Source: Carettochelys insculpta
Lineage: Eukaryota > Chordata > Testudines > Carettochelyidae
Assembly: GCF_033958435.1 (NCBI RefSeq)
Contig: NC_134138.1
Coordinates: 184,010,798-184,074,797 of the forward strand
DNA: 64,000 nt
Direction: 5' to 3'
Shown here: positions 52,201 through 59,577 of the stretch, one piece after another
Layout: each line of letters opens with the position of its first letter
Numbering within the stretch: position 1 is the stretch's first letter
Program-made: the position numbers and the translations under genes
The notes under the pieces: model-generated
The model's input: the letters and a program-made list of their open reading frames with translations, nothing else
The model's database searches: none
Told to the model about the DNA's origin: nothing

Positions 52201-54130
52201 CCTAAGCATTTATTTTCTGCATGTGTATGTATATAAATAAATTGGAATACTTTCTTAAGGTTGTCTAGTTCAAAACCAAAGTTAGGAAATGTAAAATAAT
52301 TTAAGGTTGTGGTTCAGCAATTCATTGACCATGGGTACGCTACTATGACCCTGTGATGCTCTGGTGAAATCAATGAGATGAGGGGCTTGTTGTTCCTACA
52401 CAACAGGAGCTGAGCTATATGAGCACATTCTTTTTATGGTAAATATTAACCATTAATATTCAATGTCATGTCTTAATTGCCATACTTGACTCAAAGGGAA
52501 TTGTTCAGTAACTATTACTAAATATTTATAAATAAGATTTTGAAATGTCCTTATTTTTTCCTCTTCAGTGGTAGCTGATGTCTTAAGCTCCAGGAATATC
52601 AGATGCAGTCTTTATACAAATCCTCAGGATGTAACTCTAAATTGCAGCAACGACTTTATTACAAGAGTCATGGAGCGGTAAGTGTTCTACTCTCCTATTC
52701 AAAAATAGTAAAAACTACCATTGCAATGATCAATTGAACTTCAGTTTATTAAAAGGTTGCAGAACAAAAAGTTTTCTTTGTAATTCCTGAAGTATATTCT
52801 TGGTTCTCAAAGAAAGGTGTGCACTTTTCTTTGTGCGATGTATTTATTCATTTAACCAATATGAATTAATGGTATATTCACTTATGTGCTATGTTCTTGT
52901 ATCTGCAACTAAGATTTCTTTACAGTAGGAACACAAAGAAAAACATTGCAAGTTAGACATTTTTTGTCCTCTTGAAAGGAGTCTAGTGCTTAGCTGTTGA
53001 TACCTCTGCTTATCAAACAACACTAGTGCAGCAGAAGTAGCAGCAAAGCAAGTTTTCCCATGCTCTCTTCGCATCTTGTGCTTTCTGTTTTCTAGAGGAA
53101 ACCACTCTGGGGAGTGAGCAGGTCATTTTTCCATGTCTACTCAATTGTTTCCTACTGAAATGAGGGGTCCAAATTGTGCGGGGCTGTTCTGGAATAGACA
53201 GACAAACCCTAAGTAGCCTGAGACCAAAAATTTGACTTCATGTAGGTCAGTAAGCTGGATATAGGCTAGACTTGAGTCAGTAATTAAGGAACAAGATATG
53301 GAAAATTGCAGCTGTAGCCAGAGCATTGTATGTTTGGGCTTTCCGGATATTGCTGAATCTGGTTCAGCTGAACTAGTGGTACAGACAGTAGGAACTCCTT
53401 GCCCCACCCTCTGTTTTGTATAAAAATCTTACTGAGGTTTTGTATTCTTTTGAAACTTCATACAACAAATGAGATATTCTAAAACCTAGTTTTCTAATTA
53501 CAAAGATGAATGTTGTCAACTTAAGGTCTCATGAAAAGTAAAGCCCTAAATCCAAATTTGGAACTATCTAAGGGGATATCCTAAGATGTGTTTGCTTATC
53601 ATGACTTTCACGCAGTTCCCAGCATATGTAATATGAGAAATAATATTAGCTAACTCACAATAGTGTTGGCAAGGAGGGGGATTGTGGGATCTACAGAAAA
53701 GATGTTCCACTTCAGCAGGCTAGTCTGTTTTCGTACAAGTAGATGAAACTGAGTGCTTAATGCTGTTGCGTGCATAATTTTCTCAACAATTTCTTTTGCT
53801 CTCAGTTGTATGTCTATCCCTCTTGTCATGAGAGCTATTTTCAAGAGTGCTGTCATGCTGCAAGCTGATGGTGAAATAAAAAATATGGAAGCTATCTCTG
53901 AGCAAAAGCCTGAAGTGACTTGTGAACAAACTATATCCTCTAATAGTGTTGGAGAAAATCTATCTTCAGCCAGCATGCAAAATTCTGAACTAGCTAGTGA
54001 GCAGACTTCATTGCCTAGCAGTGCTGGAAAAAACTCTTCTGCAGCCAACAGGCAAACTTCCTGTGATGGTATGGAGGTAAGCATCTCCACAGCCAGTACG
54101 GAGTGTGATCCATCACAAATCACAGCATAA
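34134..54130 (+). CDS. MED1L: Mediator complex subunit 1-like (MED1 paralogue), 16 exons, 5' end missing
   Basis: Coding exons: 34134-34216, 35648-35720, 36397-36451, 37368-37500, 37896-37924, 40163-40234, 40310-40384, 44312-44382, 45403-45468, 46646-46751, 47565-47689, 48293-48405, 51469-51664, 51986-52081, 52569-52677, 53806-54130. Every junction keeps frame, giving 574 residues plus a partial first codon. The protein follows the N-terminal part of vertebrate MED1 from the segment WIETLKLVR to MSIPLVMRAI, with a near-invariant stretch RHQVAYNTLIGSC at residues 378-390. In MED1 this part docks into the Mediator middle module that links activators to RNA polymerase II in the nucleus. MED1 proper continues about 1000 residues further with LXXLL receptor boxes; this gene stops before them. 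No internal stop or frameshift is seen, so it is probably functional. A first exon upstream of 34134 is required and was not found. The family call is confident; the paralogue name is from memory. Confidence 0.93.
35226..35345 (+). repeat. Ancient amniote repeat relic (CR1/L3-like 3' end)
   Basis: GTAAGCTCTTTGGGCCAGGG, TTGTACAGCACCTAGTACAA and GGCCCCAAACTAGGACTCAT resemble a common amniote repeat tail. The class is from memory. Confidence 0.45.
35648..35720 (+). CDS. MED1L: MED1-like exon 2
   Basis: The acceptor is GTGCTAG and the donor is GTAACA. It encodes residues 28-51, ending SSLEKIQRTLN, which aligns with the MED1 segment around CLETLQKAL. It ends one base into a codon. Confidence 0.88.
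36004..36245. mobile_element. Penelope-type foldback repeat copy
   Basis: The inverted arms share GCACTTTAAAGACTA and ATAATTTATCAGGTGAT with their complements. The core is decayed (CCGAAGA, GTGGG, CCCAT, GAAA). It begins with the family end GAGGTAGCTGTGTTAGTCTG. It lies in MED1-like intron 2. Confidence 0.6.
36397..36451 (+). CDS. MED1L: MED1-like exon 3
   Basis: The acceptor is CCTTTTCAG and the donor is GTAAGT. It encodes the stretch STVMNRLEFLSKQKG, the counterpart of AMTDRLESIARQNG in MED1. It is 55 nt long, starts and ends inside codons, and joins its neighbours in frame. Confidence 0.9.
36778..37250. mobile_element. Penelope-type foldback repeat with two hammerhead-like cores
   Basis: The left arm (36778-36990) and the right arm (37040-37250) are inverted copies of one sequence that includes AGCACTTTAA, TTTATTAGGTGAGCTTTCG and GGTATGGCTATGGTCTGAAG. 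Each arm has a ribozyme-like core: CTGAAGA, a GTGGG/CCCAC stem and GAAA, on the minus strand at 36859-36833 and on the plus strand at 37131-37157. It sits in MED1-like intron 3. The Penelope link is inference from shared tail sequence with the 26.1-26.9 kb fragment. Confidence 0.65.
37368..37500 (+). CDS. MED1L: MED1-like exon 4
   Basis: The acceptor is TCTATAG and the donor is GTAAGG. It encodes 44 residues including SHISPSGTACYLTSD, IEVELEKDG and VKLAHLGEAPV. It is one of the best-conserved MED1 blocks; human MED1 has SHLSASGTECYITSD at the same place. Confidence 0.95.
37896..37924 (+). CDS. MED1L: MED1-like exon 5 (29-nt microexon)
   Basis: The acceptor is TTTTTTCTCTAG and the donor is GTATAG. 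It encodes VCDDLVQLL plus the first two bases of an Arg codon, matching the MED1 segment CPELVQQLR. At 29 nt it is easily missed by gene finders. It creates an LXXLL string (LVQLL, residues 119-123) where human MED1 has LVQQL. Confidence 0.9.
40163..40234 (+). CDS. MED1L: MED1-like exon 6
   Basis: The acceptor is TTGTTGTTAG and the donor is GTAGTA. It encodes MKNYDAFGKCLEGLLNLYK and the start of the IPGN turn, aligned with the MED1 segment REKNFDEFSKHLKGLVNLY. Phases match both neighbours. Confidence 0.93.
40310..40384 (+). CDS. MED1L: MED1-like exon 7
   Basis: The acceptor is TTTTCTAG and the donor is GTAATC. It encodes MKAKIYLALQSLENDL and YTMSLLN, matching KTKMYLALQSLEQDL in MED1. The intron before it is only 75 nt, short for this gene. 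Confidence 0.95.
40786..40838. repeat. Near-perfect palindrome with CATCCCTCGTT end
   Basis: CATCCCTCGTTAAACAAGTAC and GTACTCGCTTAAACGAGGGAT face each other across a few bases. The 5' sequence TACAGTCATCCCTCG resembles a Tigger-type (mariner superfamily) end after a TA. It borders the C-rich minisatellite. Confidence 0.6.
40855..41720. repeat. C-rich degenerate minisatellite
   Basis: The plus strand is built of diverged units of the form CCCCGCAGCCTGACCCC joined by CTGTACCCCC and GCCACCTG, with unit lengths of roughly 30-60 bp. The minus strand is strongly G-rich and open in all three frames for 179-208 codons, giving Gly-rich low-complexity products without a recognisable domain. These frames are a composition effect. 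It lies in MED1-like intron 7. Confidence 0.75.
42096..42580 (+). pseudogene. Non-LTR retrotransposon reverse transcriptase fragment
   Basis: Across frames it reads LQYANHCIILVRT (the YADD box of reverse transcriptase changed to YANH), then MGLSLNLRKAKLLYQL, then MIRGEPLENVDQFPYLDSYLS and VYKAVVIPCLYRSA. This order is typical of the palm and thumb of LINE reverse transcriptases. Stops and frame changes show it is dead. The clade cannot be told. Confidence 0.75.
42730..42996 (-). pseudogene. Ty3/gypsy retrotransposon protease fragment
   Basis: It reads MTVKVNGQKMLAFIDSGCDP, then VQEWITTKVGKF and IMCIPGDILWYPS. The D-S-G catalytic triad motif after V-x-V-N-G and the I-x-C-I-x-G-D-x-x-x-Y-P strand fit the aspartic protease of Ty3/gypsy retrotransposons. 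Reverse transcriptase and integrase are not found next to it. The AT-poor minus-strand sequence to about 43480 may belong to the same insertion. It lies in MED1-like intron 7, opposite to the gene. Confidence 0.55.
44032..44223. mobile_element. hAT-type MITE
   Basis: GGCGTGTCGAGCCCG at the left and AAAGGTTGGACACCCATGG at the right are decayed inverted ends of the GGGTGTCAAACC type; the interior has GGCCACATGTGGCCCTGG and ATGTGGCCCAAGACA. It ends 88 bp before MED1-like exon 8. Confidence 0.55.
44312..44382 (+). CDS. MED1L: MED1-like exon 8
   Basis: The acceptor is AAATGTAG and the donor is GTAATC. It encodes EVNRITEVLHGKTGHLVPRTG, the counterpart of the MED1 segment LDKILHGSVGYLTPRSG. Splicing exon 7 straight to exon 9 would break the frame, so an exon with exactly this entry and exit phase is needed. 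The acceptor has a weak pyrimidine tract, so the first four residues are less certain than the rest. It follows a 3.9-kb intron full of repeats. Confidence 0.87.
45403..45468 (+). CDS. MED1L: MED1-like exon 9
   Basis: The acceptor is TTCCATTTCAG and the donor is GTAAAA. It encodes TPMTIEYYLSPYQVLEEELNP, aligned with HLMNLKYYVSPSDLLDD in MED1. Confidence 0.9.
45845..46210. mobile_element. Harbinger-like MITE in MED1-like intron 9
   Basis: The inverted ends are GGCTATGTCTAAACAAGAGGC and GCTGCTCATGTAGATATAGCC. The interior repeats TTCTGTTGACAGAA-like palindromes. Target duplication is not clear. Confidence 0.68.
46646..46751 (+). CDS. MED1L: MED1-like exon 10
   Basis: The acceptor is TTTCCCTCAG and the donor is GTGAGA. 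It encodes SQVCGTKAYVTVGSSN and HRLPISPLIVDPQPVD, matching the MED1 strand-rich block with KLPIAPLIMGSHPVD. Confidence 0.93.
47565..47689 (+). CDS. MED1L: MED1-like exon 11, with a GC donor
   Basis: The acceptor is TTTTTTCCTCCAG. It encodes ADELSMDLSACFFLTFHQPFP and IQEIQKIT, aligned with SVDLPACFFLKFPQPIP in MED1. The frame and the homology (KIT-GIPID against NCT-GIPLF) place the exon end after ACAG, so the intron begins GCATGT instead of GT. No nearby GT donor keeps the frame. Confidence 0.9.
47788..47880 (+). mobile_element. Penelope-type repeat tail with hammerhead-like core
   Basis: CTGAGGA at 47792-47798, a GTGG/CCAC stem and GAAA at 47815-47818 are followed by CACCTAATAAATTATTTTG and GTTAGTCTTTTAAAGTGCTG. 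It is a single-arm copy in MED1-like intron 11. Confidence 0.6.
48293..48405 (+). CDS. MED1L: MED1-like exon 12
   Basis: The acceptor is TGCCTTTAG and the donor is GTATGT, inside a short run of TATG repeats. It encodes IPIDGLKLASLHALIVQF and ends FFFV in phase 0, aligned with IPLFETQPTYAPLYELITQF in MED1. Confidence 0.92.
50209..50614. mobile_element. Harbinger-like MITE in MED1-like intron 12
   Basis: The ends are GGCTACATCTATGCCACAGG and CTAGTGTAGACGCAGCC, flanked by ATA on both sides. The interior is rich in CTTTTGAAAGA and TTTCGAAAGA palindromes, like the element at 28560-28999. Confidence 0.75.
50940..51224. mobile_element. Degenerate Harbinger-like MITE
   Basis: The ends GGCTTTGTCTGAAATGG and CACTGTAGATGTAGCC resemble those of the other GTCTACAC-type MITEs, and the interior has CTTTTGAAAGGGG and TTTCAAAATA. 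The flanks do not match. Confidence 0.5.
51469..51664 (+). CDS. MED1L: MED1-like exon 13 (most conserved block)
   Basis: It encodes 65 residues from SLPDCLKHSYFISKG to CVSENTANK, including ALISKIPFTHP and the highly conserved LRHQVAYNTLIGSCV. MED1 has TLVSKITFQHP and IRHQVAYNTLIGSCV here. The donor is GTAAAT. The acceptor TTCTTGGTCAG has a poor pyrimidine tract, but the homology begins directly after it. Confidence 0.95.
51986..52081 (+). CDS. MED1L: MED1-like exon 14
   Basis: The acceptor is TTGCCTTACAG and the donor is GTAAGT. It encodes LYFEVSPQTDTSFSISFKHP and GESLAC, matching LQFEVCPLSESRFSVSFQHP in MED1. Confidence 0.94.
52569..52677 (+). CDS. MED1L: MED1-like exon 15
   Basis: The acceptor is TTTTTCCTCTTCAG and the donor is GTAAGT. 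It encodes VADVLSSRNIRCSLYTN and CSNDFITRVMER, aligned with the MED1 segment ending CTDDFIAKVVQR. Confidence 0.93.
53806..54130 (+). CDS. MED1L: MED1-like terminal exon with a short Ser-rich tail
   Basis: The acceptor is TTTTGCTCTCAG and the stop is TAA at 54128-54130. The first about 20 residues, CMSIPLVMRAI to VMLQAD, match MED1 CMSIPVTMRAI to TIQAD. After that the similarity ends. The tail (about 85 residues) is rich in Ser, Glu, Gln and Thr and contains two related units, EQTISSNSVGENLSSASMQ and EQTSLPSSAGKNSSAANRQ. No LXXLL box occurs in the tail. An AATAAA at 54130-54135 overlaps the stop; ATTAAA at 54501 is an alternative polyadenylation signal. Confidence 0.92.
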
Positions 54131-54139
54131 ATAAAGCAA

Positions 54140-56120
54140 ATACTTTTCTGTTTCCTGCGGTTCTATGTCACTTTTTTGTAGTGTGGGTCAATCAATAGAT
54201 GCTTTCCCAAGGAACAGCCGAGGAGACTTTGACATAATCAATACTGCTGTATAGCAGTATTTCCTCTTAGAATTAAATCTTGTCAAGCCTGTATTGCTAA
54301 ATGAAAGGGGGGAAAAAAGTGAAAAAATGAAATTTACTACTATAGGAACCTTAATTTAACCCACAATGCAAATATGGACATGTAGTTGTTTAGGTTTTGG
54401 TTTGTTAAATATTTTGTAAGTGTACCTATAGTACGACATACAAGTGGACCAAGTTATATTGCTGTAACCTTAAGATTGTCTTTTTTGTGTGGTTGCATTT
54501 ATTAAACCATAATGTTGCACTGACACTTTTTAAAAATGTAATTGAAAATTCTAAGAAAGAGACTACTGTTTGAAACGCTCTGCTAGTAACCTATTTTGTG
54601 CACAAATGCAATTTAATGCAACTATAAGTTTTGACTTATTTGCACCATTCCACATGTTTAATTCACTCAGAGGTGGCAATGTGTAGTAAATGAAAAGCTT
54701 TCTCCCTCCTGTATTTACATCCTTTTTTGCAAAAACAGTGTTGGCTAACCTAACGGAGGGGGTTATGGTCAATACAGTGGTGTAAGAAAAATATTTTGCT
54801 AACAAAATGGAGGTGTAATTTTCTAGTTTTAAATTTCACACAATGACTCGTCTTCATGAGGTATATTAAGCTTGAAATCTTAAAAAGTGAGTTAGACGTG
54901 GGAAAAAATTAGTGGACTCTTAATTCTCTCAAATGAACTGATTGTAGGTGGTAAGCAAACCATATAAAATTGGTTTTTGTTTTCTGATAAAACATACTTT
55001 CAGCTAGAGGAAAACTTATGCAGTGGCAACAGAGAACAGGAATAGATACTGAGAAGTCCTACTCAGCATATTTGTCTTGTAGCTGTGAGATTTATACAGT
55101 GAGAAATGTGCATATGAGAGTAGTGAACAAATGAATGCTGACTTACTAAACAAAACCTAATTTCATGCCCAGAAGTTTGCAGCTTAAACAAGATCAACAA
55201 CAGAAAGCGACAATTGCAGGGTGTTAGGATAAATACGCAGACAACCATAAGAATGTGTGGCCGGTTATGGGAGCAGCATGTAGAAAACCGTGGCAAATGC
55301 TCTCATGATGCAAAGGGATTGTGGCAAAGGGTCTCATGTTTAACTAATATCAGACCTGACAAACTCACTACACCAAATATATTGCTTACTGGTATCTTCC
55401 CACAAACAGTAACATGTAAGATCACTATTTAAAGTGTGCAACTTACCAACGTTCATAGTCACAGGTTGAGAGTACAGGTAATATTTAAGTAATAACTGGA
55501 AAGACAGCTGATAGAGCAAGAGAGCATTCCCTAAAGCCCCAAAAAGAATGTGATCAATCATGTCTCAGTATAAAAGGCAGGGGATGGAGAATAAATATGG
55601 AAATTTTATAAGGGCTATTATAGAAGAGGGACGAGAAGTCAGACTTCAGGGAAACCAATATACTAGGCAATAGAAGCAGAAAGCAGCTTACAAGAAGTTT
55701 AAAGAGGGGAAAAGGTTTACCAATTACAGTTTAAAAAAAAAAAAGTCTTACAACGCACTGTTTTGTATTGAACTAAATATTAAAATGAGTTAATTTTAGC
55801 CTCATTGTAGGCCACATTTCCATCCACAAGAGAGATTGGTCCTCTGATAACTTTGTTATAATACCTTATCTTCTCTTTTGGCTTTCCAGAGTTGTAGAAT
55901 GGTTTTCTTCATTACCTGGTATATTGATGTCATACGGATTTGCAATGTCTTTGTTAATTTAAATATCTTCCTTGGGAAGTTGCAAACACAAGGTAACGGG
56001 CACAAGTTTGGGGTAGAATATACCCAAGTATACTATAATTCTGCTTTAAGCAGAGAAACTGAAGTGAACTGCCCAGACTTACTATTTACAGCTCAGTAAC
56101 AAACTGGTGAGAGGATACAA
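54140..56120. other. Intergenic between the convergent MED1-like and YAE1 genes
   Basis: It is AT-rich and probably includes the MED1-like 3' UTR at its left end. No coding exon is seen. Confidence 0.5.
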
Positions 56121-56577
56121 CTTTAGGTGCGTCTACACTACAACCTAACTCCGAAGTTAACTTTGAAGTAAGGGGCTACTTCAAAGTAGCCTGCAGAGCG
56201 TCTACACGCACTTTCCCTTACTTCGAAGTTAACTTCATCTTAAGGGAGGCTATAACTTTGTAGTCACTACTCCATTCCTGGGAATGGAGGAGTGGCTTAC
56301 TTTGAAGTTTATCTTCAAAGTTAAGTGTGTGTAGATGCTCTGCACTCCTTACTTCAAAGTAACGAGTCCTCCAAGAAGCCCCCACTCCTGGAGGATGGAG
56401 ACAGTCTGGCTAGCCTAGGCAGGGCTCTATGGTCCCTGTTGGCTGCCTTTAAGGAAGCAGCTCCCTTGCAACCGCAGGCAGGAAGCTGAGAGTGTGCCAC
56501 AAGCAGGGGCAGCATGACCTCTGCCTTGGCCCACCTCTGCCCAAAGCACTTGCCAGCCTCCGCGGCCCCTACCCACA

Positions 56578-57006
56578 ATGGCTGCACAGCAGGATCCCCT
56601 TACCCCTCTGGGGGCTTCAGAGGAGGTGTCTGAGGACTCACATGGCTCAGGCAAGGGCAGCGCCAGGAGGGGACCCAGGACAGAGGCAGAGCAGGACCTT
56701 CTTGCTCTGTGGGGGTAGGAGGAGGAGGTCCTTCAGCAAACCGCCACTCACCAGCACAATGCTGAGGTCTTTGACCAGCTGGCCAGCAGTCCTGCCACCC
56801 AAGGACACCCCGACTTCCCCAATAGCAGCATCTGTATCAAGGTGAAGGAGCTAGGTCAGATATATATCAAGGCCCATGATGCTGCCGGCTGGTCAGGGGC
56901 ATGGCCTGTGCACTACCCCCACTACCAGAAGCTGCACAGGCTCCTGGGGCCGAGGGAGGCGGCCAGCCCAGAGCACATAGTGGACACCGCTGGCCCTCCC
57001 GCATAG
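56578..57006 (+). pseudogene. Myb/SANT-like DNA-binding protein of the Harbinger element, broken
   Basis: From the ATG at 56578 one frame runs 142 codons to the TAG at 57004, interrupted by a TAG at 56716-56718 (codon 47). Around the break it reads AEQDLLALWG, stop, EEEVLQQTATHQHN, then EVFDQLASS, IKVKELGQIYIKAHDAAG and HYQKLHRLLGP. This is the Myb/SANT-like domain pattern (W-x-E-E-E-V, then K-V-K-E-L-x-x-x-Y, then Y-x-x-L-x-x-x-L-G) of Harbinger accessory proteins, which bind the element ends. A distal piece with QAAVQELTRVLREWLAIERD lies at about 58279-58410, beyond the nested MITE. Confidence 0.75.
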
Positions 57007-57566
57007 ACAGCAGAGAGAAGGTGGGCCCCTCCGGCACCACCAGCTTCCCAGGCGGAGAGCAGCCCACTAAGACTGAGGGTGATGATGAGGGCTCCAGTAA
57101 CAGGACCCTTATCATCCGACCTCCCCTCTGGAACACTGAGTTAGGCATCATCGAGCTGGGCCTCTCCCAAGCCCCAGGAGGTCACAGCTGGTACGTTCGG
57201 GGTGAGCAGGAGATCACAAGGGATGGGCCTCCCCCCAGAACAGCCCCACAGACCACACACCTGAGGATGCGGGAGGGAGCGAGCACTGGCTGATCCTCGT
57301 CAAGCGGGAACCCCTGGGCATCTGGGATCTCATGGGCCATCAGGCACCAGGGAAGTGGGGCAGGGGACAAGGCAGCAGAGGATCCAGCCCTGCTCCCCAC
57401 TGGTTGGGAGCCAGCACTCACGGTCTGTCCCGAATTCCCTCCTCTCTCCACAGTCCCTCGCCAGTTGGCCAACCTTGAGACCTGAGTGAGCCACGGTTGC
57501 AGACGGCTGGGAGGCAGCCCCATTGCCCCGGGCAGCGTCCTCCCACGGCTGGGGGCAGGCCCCTTG

Positions 57567-58276
57567 GGCTGCGTCTACACGTGCACGCTACTTCGAAGTA
57601 GCGGCAGTAACTTCGAAATAGCGCCCGTCACGTCTACACGTGTTGGGCGCTATTTCGAAGTTGAAATCGACGTTAGGCGGCGAGACGTCGAAGTCGCTAA
57701 CCCCATGAGCGGATGGGAATAGCGCCCTACTTCGACGTTCAACATCGAAGTAGGGACGTGTAGACGATCCGCGTCCCGCAACATCGAAATAGCGGGGTCC
57801 TCCATGGCGGCCATCAGCTGGGGGGTTGAGAGATACTCTCTCTCCAGCCCTTGCGGGGCTCTGTGGTCACTGTGGGCAGCAGCCCTTAGCCCAGGGCTTC
57901 TGGCTGCTGCTGCTGCAGCTGGGGGTCCGTGCTGCATATACAGGGTCTGCAACTAGTTGTTGGCTCTGTGTATCTTGCACTGTTTAATGAAAGTGTGTCT
58001 GGGAGGGGCCCTTTAAGGGAGCGACTTGCTGTTGAGTCCGCCCCGTGACCCTGTCTGCAGCTGTGCCTGGCTCCCTTATTTCGATGTGTGCTACTTTGGT
58101 GTGTAGACGTTCCCTCGCTGTGCCTATTTCGATGTTGGGCTGAGCAACGTCGAAGTTGAACATCGACGTTGCCAGCCCTGGAGGACGTGTAGACGTTATT
58201 AATCGAAATAGCCTATTTCGATGTCGCAACATCGAAATAAGCTATTTCGACGTTGGGTGCACGTGTAGACGTAGCC
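57567..58276 (+). mobile_element. 710-bp Harbinger-type MITE nested in the larger Harbinger element
   Basis: The termini are GGCTGCGTCTACACGTGCA and TGCACGTGTAGACGTAGCC, flanked on both sides by TTG. It is internally foldback-like, with many TTCGAA and ATCGAAAT motifs. It interrupts the Myb-like reading frame of the host element, so it inserted later. It has no coding capacity of its own. Confidence 0.85.
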
Positions 58277-58895
58277 TTGGACGGCAGTGGAGGTGGGCGC
58301 CAACCAGGCGGCTGTGCAGGAGCTGACCAGAGTCCTGCGGGAATGGCTGGCGATAGAGCGGGATGTGGGCGAGGCTGGCCAGCAGCATGGATGCTGTGCT
58401 CCACACCTTGGCTGCCCACCTCACCCAGCCTCCTACCCCCTCACCAGCCCCTCCCATGCCCGCCCCTCCAGCAGCTGCCCGATGTTCGGCAGACCTGGCG
58501 CCAGCTGAGCACTTCGAGATGGCCCAGTGACTGCTGACAGAGGTGGGTGGACCTGGCCCAGCCCTAGTGGCCTCTCCTGCATACTCTGTGGAGGCACAGC
58601 CCACAGCACCCCCCCCACAACCCTACCTCACCACGGTCCCAGCCCCACAGGGGACCCTGGACCTGGGGCAGTAGGGGTGGCCGATGTGGCTCCTGGCCCC
58701 CCACACTTCCAGCCAACTGACCCAACTCCCATCCCAGCCCTGCTCCAGTTCAGTCCCCTACCTGAGCCCCTACCTCCCCCCGTCAACCAGTCCCCCCATG
58801 CGCACCAAAGGTTTCCATGTTCCATATTGTATGATACTTTATTTCCCCCCTTAAAGTTTCCTGTTCCCACCCTAGCCTGTGTCCCTGGTGCTTCG

Positions 58896-58942
58896 GGGGG
58901 GGGGGGGGGGGGCAGTGGTGGGGTGTGGCTGGGGGGGGGGGT
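58896..58942. repeat. G-homopolymer tracts
   Basis: Two runs of about 17 and 10 G separated by a GGCAGTGGTGGGGTGTGGCT-like spacer, inside the Harbinger element. They are a likely sequencing or assembly weak point and a candidate G-quadruplex. Confidence 0.8.
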
Positions 58943-59577
58943 CAGGGCAGGCCCTGTTTAAAGGCCTGGCACAGGGCATTCCAGATGCTGACGCCATGGT
59001 GCTGTGCCTCATGGCACAGGGCAGCAGGCAGCTGCTTATAGCTGGTCCCCTGGTCTGCGGTCCACCCGTGCATAAAGGGCTCCCAGGGGCCCTCCACAAG
59101 GTTGTGGAGAGCCCAGGAGGCAGCAATGACTGCAGGGACGTTCGGGAGGCTGACATCTAGCTTAGTGAGGAGGCTGTGAAACCTCCCCTTCAGCCTCCCA
59201 AATGCCTGCTCGAGTGTGCCCCTGGCATGGTTGAGGCAACCGCTGAAGGTGTCCTGGGCCAGTGTGGTGTGTCCAATATAGTGCCGCGTGAGCTGCAGGT
59301 ACGCGGTGTCAGCCACAGTGCAGGGGGGGTGGCATCATGATGTCCCCAAGTGGGAGCTCCCACAGGGGGACATATGTGCCCTCCTGCATCCCGTGTCCCA
59401 GCCATGAATTCTGGAACTACCCAGGCACCCCATACACACATCCAGCAAATAGCCCTTCACATCTACCGGGGCCTGGAGTACCACAGAGTGGTACCTCTTC
59501 CTGTTTTTGCAGGCGCCCCTACTGTGGTCCAGAGCCTGGATCGCAACACGCATCCCATCCAGGGCGGGAGCTGACAT
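58942..59577 (-). pseudogene. PIF/Harbinger DDE transposase, frameshifted
   Basis: Two frames carry the protein. The first (59577-59335) has ALDGMRVAI, then NRKRYHSVVLQAPVDVKGYL and DVCMGCLGS, the part with the first catalytic Asp and the NRKxYHSxxLQ motif. The second (59316-58942) has VADTAYL-like DTAYLQL, LNHARGTLEQAFGRLKGRFH, LLTKLDVSLPNVPAVIAA and ALHNLVEGPWEPF, which includes the catalytic Glu region. The joint between them is degenerate and out of frame. No complete transposase remains. Confidence 0.85.

Noticed and set aside
53650..54123. 157-codon minus-strand open frame
   Set aside because: It is the antisense of the MED1-like terminal exon.
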